Source: Terriglobia bacterium
GTDB lineage: Bacteria > Acidobacteriota > Terriglobia > Terriglobales > Acidobacteriaceae
Direction: 5' to 3'
NCBI GenBank assembly: GCA_020073645.1
Contig: JAIQET010000041.1
Location: 1-36,694, forward strand
Length of the DNA stretch: 36,694 bases
Under the pieces are notes generated by a model. It did not search any database and was not told where the DNA came from. It saw only the letters and a program-made list of their open reading frames with translations. The translations under genes were made by a program, and so were the position numbers. Shown here piece after piece: positions 7,294-14,896 of the stretch; positions within the stretch are counted from its first letter, which is position 1, and the number at the start of each line of letters is the position of its first letter.

Positions 7294-9927
7294 ATGCGAT
7301 TGCCCCTGTGGCGGCGACGGCAGGATGAAGAATTGGACGAAGAACTCCGCAGCCATCTGCAAATGGCGACGCGCGACCGCATGGATCGCGGTGAGACGCG
7401 CGACCAGGCTGAGATCTCGGCTCGCCGGGAACTCGGCAACGTCAGCCTGGTCAAGGAAGTCACACGCGACACGTGGGGATGGACCTCTCTCGAACGGCTC
7501 ATGCAAGACCTGCGCTATGGTCTGCGGATGCTGGTGAGGTCACCGGGGTACACGGCGATCGCGATTCTCACGCTGGCGCTTGGCATTGGCGCCAACACCG
7601 CGCTGTTTTCCGTCATCAACGGCGTGCTGCTTAACCCGCTGCCCCTTCCCGAGCCCAACCAGCTCGTCACGCTGCACGAAAGCAAGCCAAATTTTGACCG
7701 AGGCTCGATTTCCTATCCAAATTTCCTCGACTGGCAGAGAGAGAACCACACATTCTCCTCCATGGCCATCGCTCGTGCGTACGCTTTCAGCCTGACTGGC
7801 ATGGGCGAAGCCGAGCAGGTCAACGGAGAGTTTCTCTCGTCCGACTTTTTCCCCTTGCTCGGCGTGAAGCCTGTGATTGGGCGCACATTTGCACCGGGAG
7901 AAGACCGAGTTGGCGCCGGGCCGATCGCGCTCATCAGCGCGGGCCTGTGGCAGCGAAAGTTTGGCGGCACGCCTGATGTTTTGGGAAAGAACATGATGCT
8001 GGATGCTCGCGACTACACCATCATCGGCGTGATTCCCGCAAGTTTTCATCTTGCGATTCCGGGCTTTCGGGACCGCGAAGTATACGTCCCCATTGGACAG
8101 TGGACGAATAATCTGCTTCTCACTCGCGGCGCCGGGCTGGGTATTCATGGGATCGGCCGGCTCCAGCCTGGCGTCAGCATCGATCAAGCGCAAGCCGATA
8201 TGGACGGAGTCACACGCAACCTTGCAGCCGCCTATCCCGACGCTGACAAGGGCATCGGCGCGAAGCTGGTCCCGCTCAAGCAGCAGATGGTCGGCGAAGT
8301 CCGTCCATTCTTGCTGGTGCTGCTGGGGGCGGTGGGGTGCGTGCTCCTGATTGCGTGCGTGAATGTTGCGAACCTGCTGCTGGCGCGCTCCATCGGGCGG
8401 GCGCGGGAGTTTGCCATTCGCGCCGCGTTGGGTGCGAGCCGGGCACGGGTCGTCCGCCAGTTGCTGACCGAGAGCGTCTTGCTTGCCCTCGCCGGCGGCT
8501 TACTTGGCTTGCTTTTGGCCGCCTGGGGGACCCATGCCGCGCTCAGGTTGCTGCCCGCGGCCCTGCCGCGCGCCGAGGAGATCGGACTCGACGCCCACGT
8601 GCTGATCTTTACTACTGCGATTTCGCTATTGGCGGGGATTCTCTTCGGCCTGGCTCCGGCGCTCAAAGTGTCGCAGCCCAACCTGCACGAGACCCTGAAG
8701 GAAGGCGGTCGCGGTGCAAGCGGAACGCGTCACCGCACCCAGGGCGTTTTCGTCGTGGTGGAAACGGCCTTGGCGCTGGTGCTGCTGATCGGCGCCGGAC
8801 TGATGATCCGCAGCCTAGTAGAGCTGTGGAATGTCGACCCAGGGTTCAACCCGCATAACGTCCTGAGCTTCGGGCTTTCGCTTCCGCCATCTCTGGCGAA
8901 GGCGAGTCCAGACGCCATTCGTGCTGCTTTTCGTGAGTTCGATGCCAAAATCGCAGCCATTCCCGGCGTGCGTGCGGTCTCGCAGACCTGGGGCGCACTT
9001 CCCCTGAGCGGTGATGACGAGAACCTCTTCTGGTTCGAAGGGCAACCTAAGCCTGCCAGTGAGAACGACATGAACTGGGCCATCGACTACATTGTCGAAC
9101 CGGATTATTTGACGGTGATGGGAATTCCGCTGCAGCGCGGTCGCTTCTTCACTTCCCAGGACAATGAGCGCTCACCGCGGGTTGTAGTGGTCGACGACGT
9201 CTTTGCTGCCAAATATTTTCCCAACCAGGATCCCATCGGCAAACGGATCCACATGGCCAACGGGGATTACCCCGCGGAGATCGTCGGCGTGGTGGGGCAC
9301 GTGAAGCAATGGGGGCTCGACTCGGACGACACTCAACCTCTGCGGGCACAGTTTTATCTAGCCTGCATGCAGATGCCAGATGACTTTATGGGGGCGGGCG
9401 TGGTGGTGCGTTCCGACGAAACTACCACCGGCCTGTTCGATTCCATCCGCCACACCAGTTCGCAGATGAGCAGCCAGCAAGTCATCTTCGGCGCGCAGAC
9501 CATGAATGAGATTATTTCGGATTCCCTTGCTGCCCGGCGGTTTTCGATGATTCTGCTGGGAACTTTCGCGGCGCTCGCGCTTCTCCTCGCCAGCGTAGGC
9601 ATCTATGGCGTCATCTCCTACCTGGTGGGCCAGCGGACCCACGAGATCGGCCTCCGCATGGCCCTCGGCGCACAACGCGGCGACATTCTGCGCTTGGTTC
9701 TGGGACAAGGCGGCCGGATGGCGGGCATCGGAATCGTGATCGGATTCGCGGCCGCGCTGGGACTTACACGTCTGATGACAAATCTCCTCTTCGGGGTGAA
9801 GCCGACAGACCCGCTGACCTTCGCCGCGGTTGCCATGTTGCTGTGCGGCGTCGCACTCGCCGCCTGCTATGTGCCTGCGCGTCGCGCCATGCGCGTCGAT
9901 CCCATGGTGGCGCTGCGTTACGAGTGA
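7294..9927 (+). CDS. ADOP-type orphan ABC transporter permease (MacB/FtsX-like)
   Basis: An 877-residue inner-membrane protein. Residues 1-70 are the charged ADOP N-terminal region (RRRQDEELDEELRSHLQ and RRELGN). A first transmembrane helix near 88-110 (LTLALGIGANTALFSVINGVLL) starts a MacB periplasmic domain, followed by an FtsX domain (about 335-460) and a second copy of this arrangement; the final FtsX helices include LLLASVGIYGVISY and the signature RTHEIGLRMALGA. This duplicated layout is typical of acidobacterial orphan permeases. No ATPase gene is adjacent, so a shared MacB/LolD-type ATPase would be required. The link to PadR suggests efflux or envelope stress, not substrate identity. 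Confidence 0.93.
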   Translation: MRLPLWRRRQDEELDEELRSHLQMATRDRMDRGETRDQAEISARRELGNVSLVKEVTRDTWGWTSLERLMQDLRYGLRMLVRSPGYTAIAILTLALGIGANTALFSVINGVLLNPLPLPEPNQLVTLHESKPNFDRGSISYPNFLDWQRENHTFSSMAIARAYAFSLTGMGEAEQVNGEFLSSDFFPLLGVKPVIGRTFAPGEDRVGAGPIALISAGLWQRKFGGTPDVLGKNMMLDARDYTIIGVIPASFHLAIPGFRDREVYVPIGQWTNNLLLTRGAGLGIHGIGRLQPGVSIDQAQADMDGVTRNLAAAYPDADKGIGAKLVPLKQQMVGEVRPFLLVLLGAVGCVLLIACVNVANLLLARSIGRAREFAIRAALGASRARVVRQLLTESVLLALAGGLLGLLLAAWGTHAALRLLPAALPRAEEIGLDAHVLIFTTAISLLAGILFGLAPALKVSQPNLHETLKEGGRGASGTRHRTQGVFVVVETALALVLLIGAGLMIRSLVELWNVDPGFNPHNVLSFGLSLPPSLAKASPDAIRAAFREFDAKIAAIPGVRAVSQTWGALPLSGDDENLFWFEGQPKPASENDMNWAIDYIVEPDYLTVMGIPLQRGRFFTSQDNERSPRVVVVDDVFAAKYFPNQDPIGKRIHMANGDYPAEIVGVVGHVKQWGLDSDDTQPLRAQFYLACMQMPDDFMGAGVVVRSDETTTGLFDSIRHTSSQMSSQQVIFGAQTMNEIISDSLAARRFSMILLGTFAALALLLASVGIYGVISYLVGQRTHEIGLRMALGAQRGDILRLVLGQGGRMAGIGIVIGFAAALGLTRLMTNLLFGVKPTDPLTFAAVAMLLCGVALAACYVPARRAMRVDPMVALRYE

Positions 9928-9979
9928 GCGCCTCAAAATCGGCCCGACGGCTGCAGCGTCTGGCGCCCGGTGATCATGG

Positions 9980-9985
9980 GATAAT
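9980..9985 (+). promoter_or_regulatory. -10 box of a probable leaderless promoter
   Basis: GATAAT, five of six matches to TATAAT, ends six bases before the GTG start at 9992. There is no ribosome binding site between them. Transcription would start at or next to the start codon. Confidence 0.4.
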
Positions 9986-9991
9986 CGGAGC

Positions 9992-10405
9992 GTGCGCCGC
10001 ATTTACATTTGGTTCGACCTTGCGATTTATCTCGCCGTGTATGGCTACTGCCTGCGCGAACACAGGCCGGGCTGGCAGTACATTGTCGGCATGTTCTTTG
10101 GGGCGGTGGGCCTTTTCCTCTGGCTGACGGCCCGGTTGCAGATCGGTGATTCCTTTTCCGCAAGGCCGCGGGCGCGCGAGCTTGTCACCACCGGACTGTA
10201 CTCGAAGATCAGGAATCCCATCTACGTGTTCAGCACCGTTGGATTGATCGGCATCTGCTTTGCCATGCGCTGGTACGTCTTCGGCGTGGTGTACACAGGG
10301 TTTTTGTCCCTGGTGCAGTGGAGGCGGGCGAAGGCAGAGGCCGCGGTTCTGCAGGACGCCTTCGGAGAACGGTACCGCAAATACCGGGCCCAGACCTGGT
10401 TCTGA
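9992..10405 (+). CDS. Isoprenylcysteine carboxyl methyltransferase-family membrane protein
   Basis: A 137-residue membrane protein with three or four hydrophobic segments. The C-terminal half carries the ICMT/PEMT signature: LVTTGLYSKIRNPIY, a hydrophobic stretch, then EAAVLQDAFGERYRKYRAQTWF, where the RNPxY and E...FG..Y..Y residues bind S-adenosylmethionine in relatives. It probably methylates a small hydrophobic or lipid substrate at the membrane; the substrate is unknown. The start is GTG. It could be shorter than some family members because a first helix is missing. Confidence 0.82.
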   Translation: MRRIYIWFDLAIYLAVYGYCLREHRPGWQYIVGMFFGAVGLFLWLTARLQIGDSFSARPRARELVTTGLYSKIRNPIYVFSTVGLIGICFAMRWYVFGVVYTGFLSLVQWRRAKAEAAVLQDAFGERYRKYRAQTWF

Positions 10406-10558
10406 AACAACCGGCCGCCGTCGCTGGCCCTGGCGGGCACCAGCAGGCCAATTCTGAAGCGTCGCGTTGGCCGGTTGGAGGGCGAGAGGCGCTGACACGT
10501 GTTTGCCATGCACGCCTTGCCCGCTTTATAGTCTCTGCCTGGAGCGTAGAGGTTGCCG

Positions 10559-10915
10559 ATGCTGCGAATGCTGCTTCACTGGGCCCTGAGCGCACTCGCG
10601 ATCTGGATTGTTTCGCGGGTGGTGCCCGGTTTTTACGTGAGCGGGCCGGCGGCGGCGCTGATTGCGGCGGTCGTGATTGGCTTCGTGAATGCCACGCTCG
10701 GGCTCTTCCTGAAAGTCGTTACCTTCCCCTTGACCATCCTCACCTTGGGACTCTTCTGGTTCGTCATCAACGCGGCGATGATTGAGCTGGCGTCGGCGTT
10801 TGTCCCTGGATTCCGCATTGCCAGCTTCGCCTCGGCGTTCTGGGGCGGAGTCGTGCTTACCCTGGTAAACATGCTGCTGAAGTGGCTGGTGATGCCCCGC
10901 AGGGACCGGGGCTGA
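10559..10915 (+). CDS. Phage holin family protein (YvlD-like, four TM segments)
   Basis: A 118-residue hydrophobic protein with four predicted membrane helices and little else. The pattern matches the family named mycobacterial four-TM phage holin superfamily IV (PF04020; YvlD): WALSALAIWIVSRVVPGFYV, then an NATLG turn, VVTFPLTILTLGLFWFVINAAM and the final LVNMLLKWLV. Despite the name, chromosomal members are not phage genes and there is no phage context. AGAGG at 6-7 bases before the ATG at 10559 supports this start over the TTG at 10553. TATAGT at 10527 is a likely -10 box. It is convergent with the next gene. Confidence 0.85.
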   Translation: MLRMLLHWALSALAIWIVSRVVPGFYVSGPAAALIAAVVIGFVNATLGLFLKVVTFPLTILTLGLFWFVINAAMIELASAFVPGFRIASFASAFWGGVVLTLVNMLLKWLVMPRRDRG

Positions 10916-10939
10916 GACGCAGCACTCTGGCTCAGATCT

Positions 10940-10959
10940 GGCTGCAAGCAGCCTTCCTT
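10940..10959 (+). terminator. Weak terminator candidate between convergent genes
   Basis: A short hairpin GGCTG-CAAG-CAGCC followed by TTCCTT, 25 bases after the stop of the four-TM protein. The stem is short and the T-run broken. Confidence 0.25.
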
Positions 10960-11000
10960 GCCCGCTCTGCTCGGCTGAGAGCTGCATTTATCGCTAAACG

Positions 11001-11855
11001 CTAATCTCTCCCAGATGTCTTACGCGGCTTTAGGGCTGCCCATTCCTCGTCCGTGAGCATCCGCCCCAGGGAGCTGAACTCGCCGGCGCCTTGCAGCCAC
11101 TCGCCGCCGTCCATGGTGATCACGTCGCCGTTGATATACCCAGAGCCATCACTCACCAGAAACGCCGCCAGGTTGGCCAATTCTTCAACCGTGCCGAAGC
11201 GGCCCATCGGATTGCGGTCCTTGGCGAGTTTCTCCAGTTCTGGACGGGGAAGCAGGCGGGAGAACGCTCCTTCAGTGGGAATGGGCCCGGGAGCAATCGC
11301 GTTCATGCGGATGCCACGCTTACCCCACTCGACCGCCAGGCTGCGGGTGAAGGCCTCGACTCCTGCCTTGGACACCGCCGAAGGGACCACGTAGGCGGAG
11401 CCCGTCTTGGCGTACGTGGTGGTAATGTTCAGCACTGTAGCCGGGTGTTGGGCACTGAGCCATCTGCGAGCGCAAGCCATGGTGACATTGATCGTTCCGA
11501 CCAGCACGATGCCAATAACGGCCTCGAAGGCGCGCGGCGAGAGTTCCTCGGTGCGGGCCAGGAAATTTCCTGCGGCGTTGTTGACGAGAATATCGAGCGG
11601 GCCATCCTTCCAGATGGTCTCGATCATTTCGTCGACGGCCTGCGGATTGCGAACATCGCAAGGACGGGAATGGATCGTACCCTTGGTGGCGCGGCGCAGT
11701 TCAGCCTCGGTCTCCGACAAAACTTCCTTGCGACGGCCGCAGATGTACACTGTGGCGCCCAGCTCGAGGAACCGTCGGGCCATGCCCTTGCCCAGCCCGG
11801 TGCCGCCGCCGGTGATGAGGATGCGCTTGCCTTGCAGCAGATCGTGTCGGAACAT
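11001..11855 (-). CDS. SDR oxidoreductase, 2,4-dienoyl-CoA reductase-like
   Basis: A 284-residue short-chain dehydrogenase. NAD(P)-binding motif GGGTGLGKGMA near residue 17, the NNAAGNF block, and APGPIPTEGAF near the substrate loop are characteristic of the 2,4-dienoyl-CoA reductase branch used in degradation of unsaturated fatty acids. At the usual Tyr of YxxxK there is Ser (SAVSK), as this branch does not use the classical Tyr; the Lys is kept. The chosen ATG at 11855 has AAAGG upstream; an in-frame ATG-less extension to 11888 is not needed. It is the last gene of a minus-strand series and may instead act on another enoyl- or ketoacyl-CoA. Confidence 0.82.
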   Translation of the reverse strand: MFRHDLLQGKRILITGGGTGLGKGMARRFLELGATVYICGRRKEVLSETEAELRRATKGTIHSRPCDVRNPQAVDEMIETIWKDGPLDILVNNAAGNFLARTEELSPRAFEAVIGIVLVGTINVTMACARRWLSAQHPATVLNITTTYAKTGSAYVVPSAVSKAGVEAFTRSLAVEWGKRGIRMNAIAPGPIPTEGAFSRLLPRPELEKLAKDRNPMGRFGTVEELANLAAFLVSDGSGYINGDVITMDGGEWLQGAGEFSSLGRMLTDEEWAALKPRKTSGRD

Positions 11856-11947
11856 GATGGGTCGCCTTTCGAGCGAAGGTGGGGCCAAACAGCGATTCTA
11901 CTGCACGAGCTCTGAGTGGAGACGGGGCCTGTGGGTGGCCGGCGAGA

Positions 11948-11971
11948 CCCTTCGACTTCGCTCAGGGCAGG
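11948..11971. repeat. Dispersed short repeat (CCCTTCGAC...TCAGGG type)
   Basis: A 24-base unit, CCCTTCGACTTCGCTCAGGG plus CAGG, just after the stop of the SUMF1-fold gene. It can fold through CCCT/AGGG. This sequence recurs in many environmental genomes, and its translation gives the peptides LRSGQAP and ACPERSRR that pollute protein databases. It marks spurious open frames here. Confidence 0.6.
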
Positions 11972-11979
11972 CGCCGGCG

Positions 11980-12711
11980 CTAGGGCTCACATGCCACGCG
12001 GAAGCCGTAGTCGGCGTATTGGAACTGGGGCGGGATACTGGAACGGGCGGCGCAACGGGTCGCCTTGATGTGATGGCGCCAGGAGCCTCCGCGAGAAGCG
12101 CGCCGGTCGCCGGTTTCCGCGCCGCGCGGGTTCCGTTCCGGAGAAATTGCATAATAGTCGGCCTGGTACCAGTCGCTACACCACTCGTGCACGTTTTCGC
12201 AAATGTCATACAGCCTGGATGCATTGGGCGCGTATTGTGCCACGCGCTCGGGGCCGGCGCGCCAGCGCTTGTCGTAGTCGGGCAACGATTGGGGCGGGGC
12301 GTCTCCCCAGGGGAAAAGTTTGTTTTCCACTCCACCCCGCGCTGCGCGTTCCCATTCCGCTTCAGTCGGTAAACGATAATTTCGGCCGGTTGCGGCACTG
12401 AGCCACTCGCAATACTTCACGGCCTCGAACCACGAGACCGCGACCACGGGTTGCTCGGGATGGTTAAAGTTAGGATCGCTCCAGAAAGGCGGCGGCTGGG
12501 AGCCAGTCACATGCAGGAAATGGCTGTAGTCGGCGTTGGTGACCTGGCAGGCGGCCAGGAGAAATGCATCTACCCACACGCGGTGTACGGGCCGCTCGTT
12601 ATCCTGGCCAGTTTCTGAACCCATCAGGAACCAGCCTTCCGGAATGCGAACCAAAGCGGGCTCGAGCCGATCCTCGGTGGGTCCGAGTTTGAGATTGCCT
12701 GGTGCAGTCAT
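11980..12711 (-). CDS. Formylglycine-generating-enzyme-fold (SUMF1) protein without catalytic cysteines
   Basis: A 243-residue protein covering a whole SUMF1/FGE domain: IPEGWFLMGSE at the start, VTNADYSHFL, PVVAVSWFEAVKYCEWLS, YRLPTEAEWERAARGG, then NVHEWCSDWY, RASRGGSWRHH and a final YGFRVACEP. True formylglycine-generating enzymes have a Cys pair after RGGS[FW]; here RGGSWRHHIKATRCAARSS lacks the first Cys and the spacing of the second. It is therefore probably a structural or binding member of the fold rather than a sulfatase activator, and no sulfatase gene is nearby. Start at 12711; 66 bases separate it from thiE upstream. Confidence 0.85.
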   Translation of the reverse strand: MTAPGNLKLGPTEDRLEPALVRIPEGWFLMGSETGQDNERPVHRVWVDAFLLAACQVTNADYSHFLHVTGSQPPPFWSDPNFNHPEQPVVAVSWFEAVKYCEWLSAATGRNYRLPTEAEWERAARGGVENKLFPWGDAPPQSLPDYDKRWRAGPERVAQYAPNASRLYDICENVHEWCSDWYQADYYAISPERNPRGAETGDRRASRGGSWRHHIKATRCAARSSIPPQFQYADYGFRVACEP

Positions 12712-12777
12712 GCCTCTGCTGGTCGAGCGTAACACAGCTCCAGGAGCGGGACTGGCTGGGGCAAGCCCGCGAACCGG

Positions 12778-13434
12778 CTAACCCCGCAGCGTCCGCACGA
12801 CTTGGGCGATGTCATGCTCCTGAAACAGGCGGATGGCGGCGATCCCGGCAGCGCCGGCCTCGATGCAGGCCCGGGCATTTTCCAGCGTGACCCCTCCCAG
12901 CGCCAGCACTGGTATGCCTGCCTGGCAAGCCTCGCGGAGCGCATCCAGTCCAGCCGGGCGAGCGTCCGGGGCGTCCCTCTTTTCAAACACCGGAGCAAAG
13001 ACGGCGACATCCGCGCCTTCGGCAGCGGCGCGAGCGACCTCATTGGGCAAGTGACACGAAACGGAGATGAGGCAGTTTCTAGTTTCTAGTTTCGAGTTTC
13101 GGGTGTGCGCGGAGAGGATTTCGCGAGCTTGGCTGGGCGAAACATCGTCCGCGCGCAGATGGACACCATCAGCGCCAACCGCAAGAGCCACGTCGGTGCG
13201 GGAGTTGACGAGAAATGCAGTTCTCGGTTCCCGGTTCTTGGTTCTCAGACGAATGGCGCGAACGGCCTCGCTGGCGAGAACTTCCAGTTCACGAATGGGA
13301 AGGTCCTTCTCGCGCAGTTGGATGTAATCCACGCCACACTGGGCAACCTTGGTGACCTTTTCAAGCAGGAGACGACAGCGTGTGGGCTCATCGCCCGGAA
13401 ACTGAGTGCGATCGGTGATGTAGTAGAGGAGCAA
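12778..13434 (-). CDS. thiE: Thiamine phosphate synthase (ThiE/TenI family) with heptamer insertions
   Basis: A 218-residue TIM-barrel protein that should join hydroxymethylpyrimidine diphosphate and thiazole phosphate. Landmarks: LLYYITDRTQF, DYIQLREKDL, FLVNSRTDVALAVGADGVHLR, SVSCH, FAPVFEK and IPVLALGGVTLENARACIEAGAAGIAAI. The VFEKRDAPDAR loop differs from the usual VFxTxTK, so a TenI-like role cannot be excluded. Two loops are longer than normal: residues about 63-72 (NREPRT) and 111-121 (NSKLETRN). Each coincides with a 28-bp heptamer array in the DNA (13220-13247 and 13074-13101), yet the frame is preserved. The start appears to be TTG at 13434, with a third array directly upstream instead of a normal ribosome binding site. 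Confidence 0.8.
   Translation of the reverse strand: MLLYYITDRTQFPGDEPTRCRLLLEKVTKVAQCGVDYIQLREKDLPIRELEVLASEAVRAIRLRTKNREPRTAFLVNSRTDVALAVGADGVHLRADDVSPSQAREILSAHTRNSKLETRNCLISVSCHLPNEVARAAAEGADVAVFAPVFEKRDAPDARPAGLDALREACQAGIPVLALGGVTLENARACIEAGAAGIAAIRLFQEHDIAQVVRTLRG
13074..13101. repeat. Heptamer array inside thiE (1)
   Basis: Four 7-base units, AGTTTCT twice then AGTTTCG twice, inside the thiE reading frame. On the coding strand it encodes part of the NSKLETRN loop. Length is exactly 28 bases. Confidence 0.85.
13220..13247. repeat. Heptamer array inside thiE (2)
   Basis: Four 7-base units GTTCTCG, GTTCCCG, GTTCTTG and GTTCTCA inside thiE, also exactly 28 bases. On the coding strand it encodes the NREPRT loop before the conserved FLVNSRTD strand. 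Confidence 0.85.
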
Positions 13435-13439
13435 GTTCA

Positions 13440-13488
13440 GTCGTCGGTCGTCAGTCGTCAGCGGAAACTGAAAACTGACGACTGACGG
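13440..13488. repeat. Heptamer array with dyad symmetry at the thiE start
   Basis: Seven 7-base units: GTCGTCG, GTCGTCA, GTCGTCA, GCGGAAA, CTGAAAA, CTGACGA, CTGACGG. The left units and the last units are inverted copies (CGTCAGTCGTCAG facing CTGACGACTGACG), so the transcript can form a hairpin of about 13 bp. It fills the gap between the LOG-family gene and the thiE start and leaves no room for an ordinary ribosome binding site. Confidence 0.8.
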
Positions 13489-13493
13489 CTGGT

Positions 13494-14375
13494 CTAAGGG
13501 TTAGTCTTGGCGATTTCAGGCATAGCTTCCCCTTTACGTTTAGGCTGCTCTGCCCCGAGGTGATACTTGGTCAGGCCGTCGCGCAGAAATTCGAATCCCG
13601 CTTCAGGTGAGTCTACGATGCGGAACAGTTCGACATCCTGGGGTGAGATGGCTCCGGCATCCGCCATCGTCTGGAAATTGATCACGCGCTTCCAGTACTC
13701 GCTGCCATAGATCACTACCAGGATCTTCTTGGCCAGTTTCTCGGTTTGGGCCAGCGTAAGGATCTCGAACAGTTCGTCCATGGTGCCGAAGCCCCCGGGG
13801 AAGATCACGAGCGCTTTCGACAAGTAAGCGAACCAAAACTTACGCATGAAGAAGTAGTGGAACTCGAAATTCAGCGAAGGCGTGATGTAAGGGTTAGGCA
13901 TCTGCTCGAAGGGCAGATTGATGTTCAATCCGATGGACTTGCCTCCGGCTTCGTGCGCGCCTAGGTTGGCGGCTTCCATGATGCCCGGACCGCCCCCGGT
14001 CGTCACCACAAAGCGGCGCCGGCGCGCGGGAATCTGGCTGGCCCACTGGGTCAAAAGGAAGGCCATGCGGCGTGCATCCTCGTAATAGCGCGCCATATCC
14101 ACAGCCGCCAGCGCCCGCTTCCGCTCCGCCTCCTGCTGGCCAGACGACGGAGAAATGGTGGCTTCGAGTTGGCTCAGGTTTTTCTGCGCAACCGCCAGGC
14201 TGTGAAAGCGGGCCGAGCCGAAGAACACCACTGTGTCCTGGATCTGCTCACGCCGGAAACGCGAAAGCGGCTCACTGTATTCGGAAAGGATACGAAGGAT
14301 GCGTCCGTCGGGGCTGTCGAGAAAAGGCTGGTTCTGATACGCCAGGGGCGCAGGCTTGATTTTGCTTTCACTCAT
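13494..14375 (-). CDS. LOG family protein (TIGR00730-type)
   Basis: A 293-residue protein with the two LOG signatures: GGGPGIMEAANLGA and PGGFGTMDELFE. Plant and bacterial LOG enzymes are nucleotide phosphoribohydrolases that release free base from cytokinin-like or purine monophosphates. This long form has about 110 extra N-terminal residues with helix-rich sequence (RFRREQIQDTVVFFGSARFHS), as in the larger bacterial subgroup. Start chosen at ATG 14375 (MSESKIKP); a longer open frame begins at 14417. A 54-base gap separates it from the membrane-protein gene upstream. Confidence 0.87.
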   Translation of the reverse strand: MSESKIKPAPLAYQNQPFLDSPDGRILRILSEYSEPLSRFRREQIQDTVVFFGSARFHSLAVAQKNLSQLEATISPSSGQQEAERKRALAAVDMARYYEDARRMAFLLTQWASQIPARRRRFVVTTGGGPGIMEAANLGAHEAGGKSIGLNINLPFEQMPNPYITPSLNFEFHYFFMRKFWFAYLSKALVIFPGGFGTMDELFEILTLAQTEKLAKKILVVIYGSEYWKRVINFQTMADAGAISPQDVELFRIVDSPEAGFEFLRDGLTKYHLGAEQPKRKGEAMPEIAKTNP

Positions 14376-14429
14376 GATGGGGCTGTCTTTCCATGGGGAG
14401 TTGTAGAACGCTGTCAACTATTGAAAACT

Positions 14430-14816
14430 TCAGGTGCGCTTGTCCTCGTGGTAGTGAACGGCTTCCCAGAAGCCAATCCAGATATCCAGCACACCCAGGC
14501 CGCTGCACACCCCGCGCACAAAACCGTTAGCCACAAATTCCCGCAGACCGGGATACACCAGCAGCAGACGATTGTCGGTCCAGTTGTTGGTCCAGGGCAC
14601 GATGATCAAAAGCACGCCTGCGCTGGCGCAGACGAACACGAACAGCAGGACCGTGATCCGATACAGCCAGAGCGTAAAGCCGCTTTGCCGGACCGGTTCG
14701 GGTTCCGGCACCGGTTGCAGGGTGGCGGGACTCCCGGTACGGTCCGAAGACGGCACGTTCACGCCGAGCGAACTGGGAGGAATTCCAGATAGGGGAGTGT
14801 TGGGGTCCGCCGTCAC
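14430..14816 (-). CDS. Small two-TM membrane protein, unknown function
   Basis: A 128-residue protein. About 45 N-terminal residues are Pro/Ser-rich and probably disordered. A strong helix (LWLYRITVLLFVFVCASAGVLLIIV) follows, then a WTNNWTDNRLLLVYPGLREFVANGFVRG stretch and a weaker second hydrophobic segment (VCSGLGVLDIWIGFWEAV) ending in HYHEDKR. GTG at 14816 is chosen because AGGAG lies seven bases upstream; the open frame could extend to 14861 without one. I do not recognise the family. It lies between the TPR gene and the LOG-family gene, 80 bases after the former. Confidence 0.7.
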   Translation of the reverse strand: MTADPNTPLSGIPPSSLGVNVPSSDRTGSPATLQPVPEPEPVRQSGFTLWLYRITVLLFVFVCASAGVLLIIVPWTNNWTDNRLLLVYPGLREFVANGFVRGVCSGLGVLDIWIGFWEAVHYHEDKRT

Positions 14817-14896
14817 GCCGTGCTCCTGCCGACTGCCGGCGGCGTCCAGTACTCTACGCACGCCCTTGATTTGAAAAGAAGACCCACCCCGACATT

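Noticed and set aside
7294..9927. Complete MacAB-type efflux operon
   Set aside because: No ATPase or membrane-fusion protein gene is adjacent; the duplicated permease with its N-terminal region fits an orphan ADOP protein.
10559..10915. Prophage remnant, on the basis of the holin family name
   Set aside because: Chromosomal members of this four-TM family are common, and no phage gene is nearby.
11407..12372. Open frame of 321 codons on the plus strand across the SDR and SUMF1 genes
   Set aside because: It runs antisense to two real genes and includes the LRSGQAP peptide from a dispersed repeat, a known sign of a spurious frame.
13074..13488. CRISPR array
   Set aside because: The repeats are 7-bp tandem units without spacers and lie in or next to a coding gene; no cas gene is in the window.
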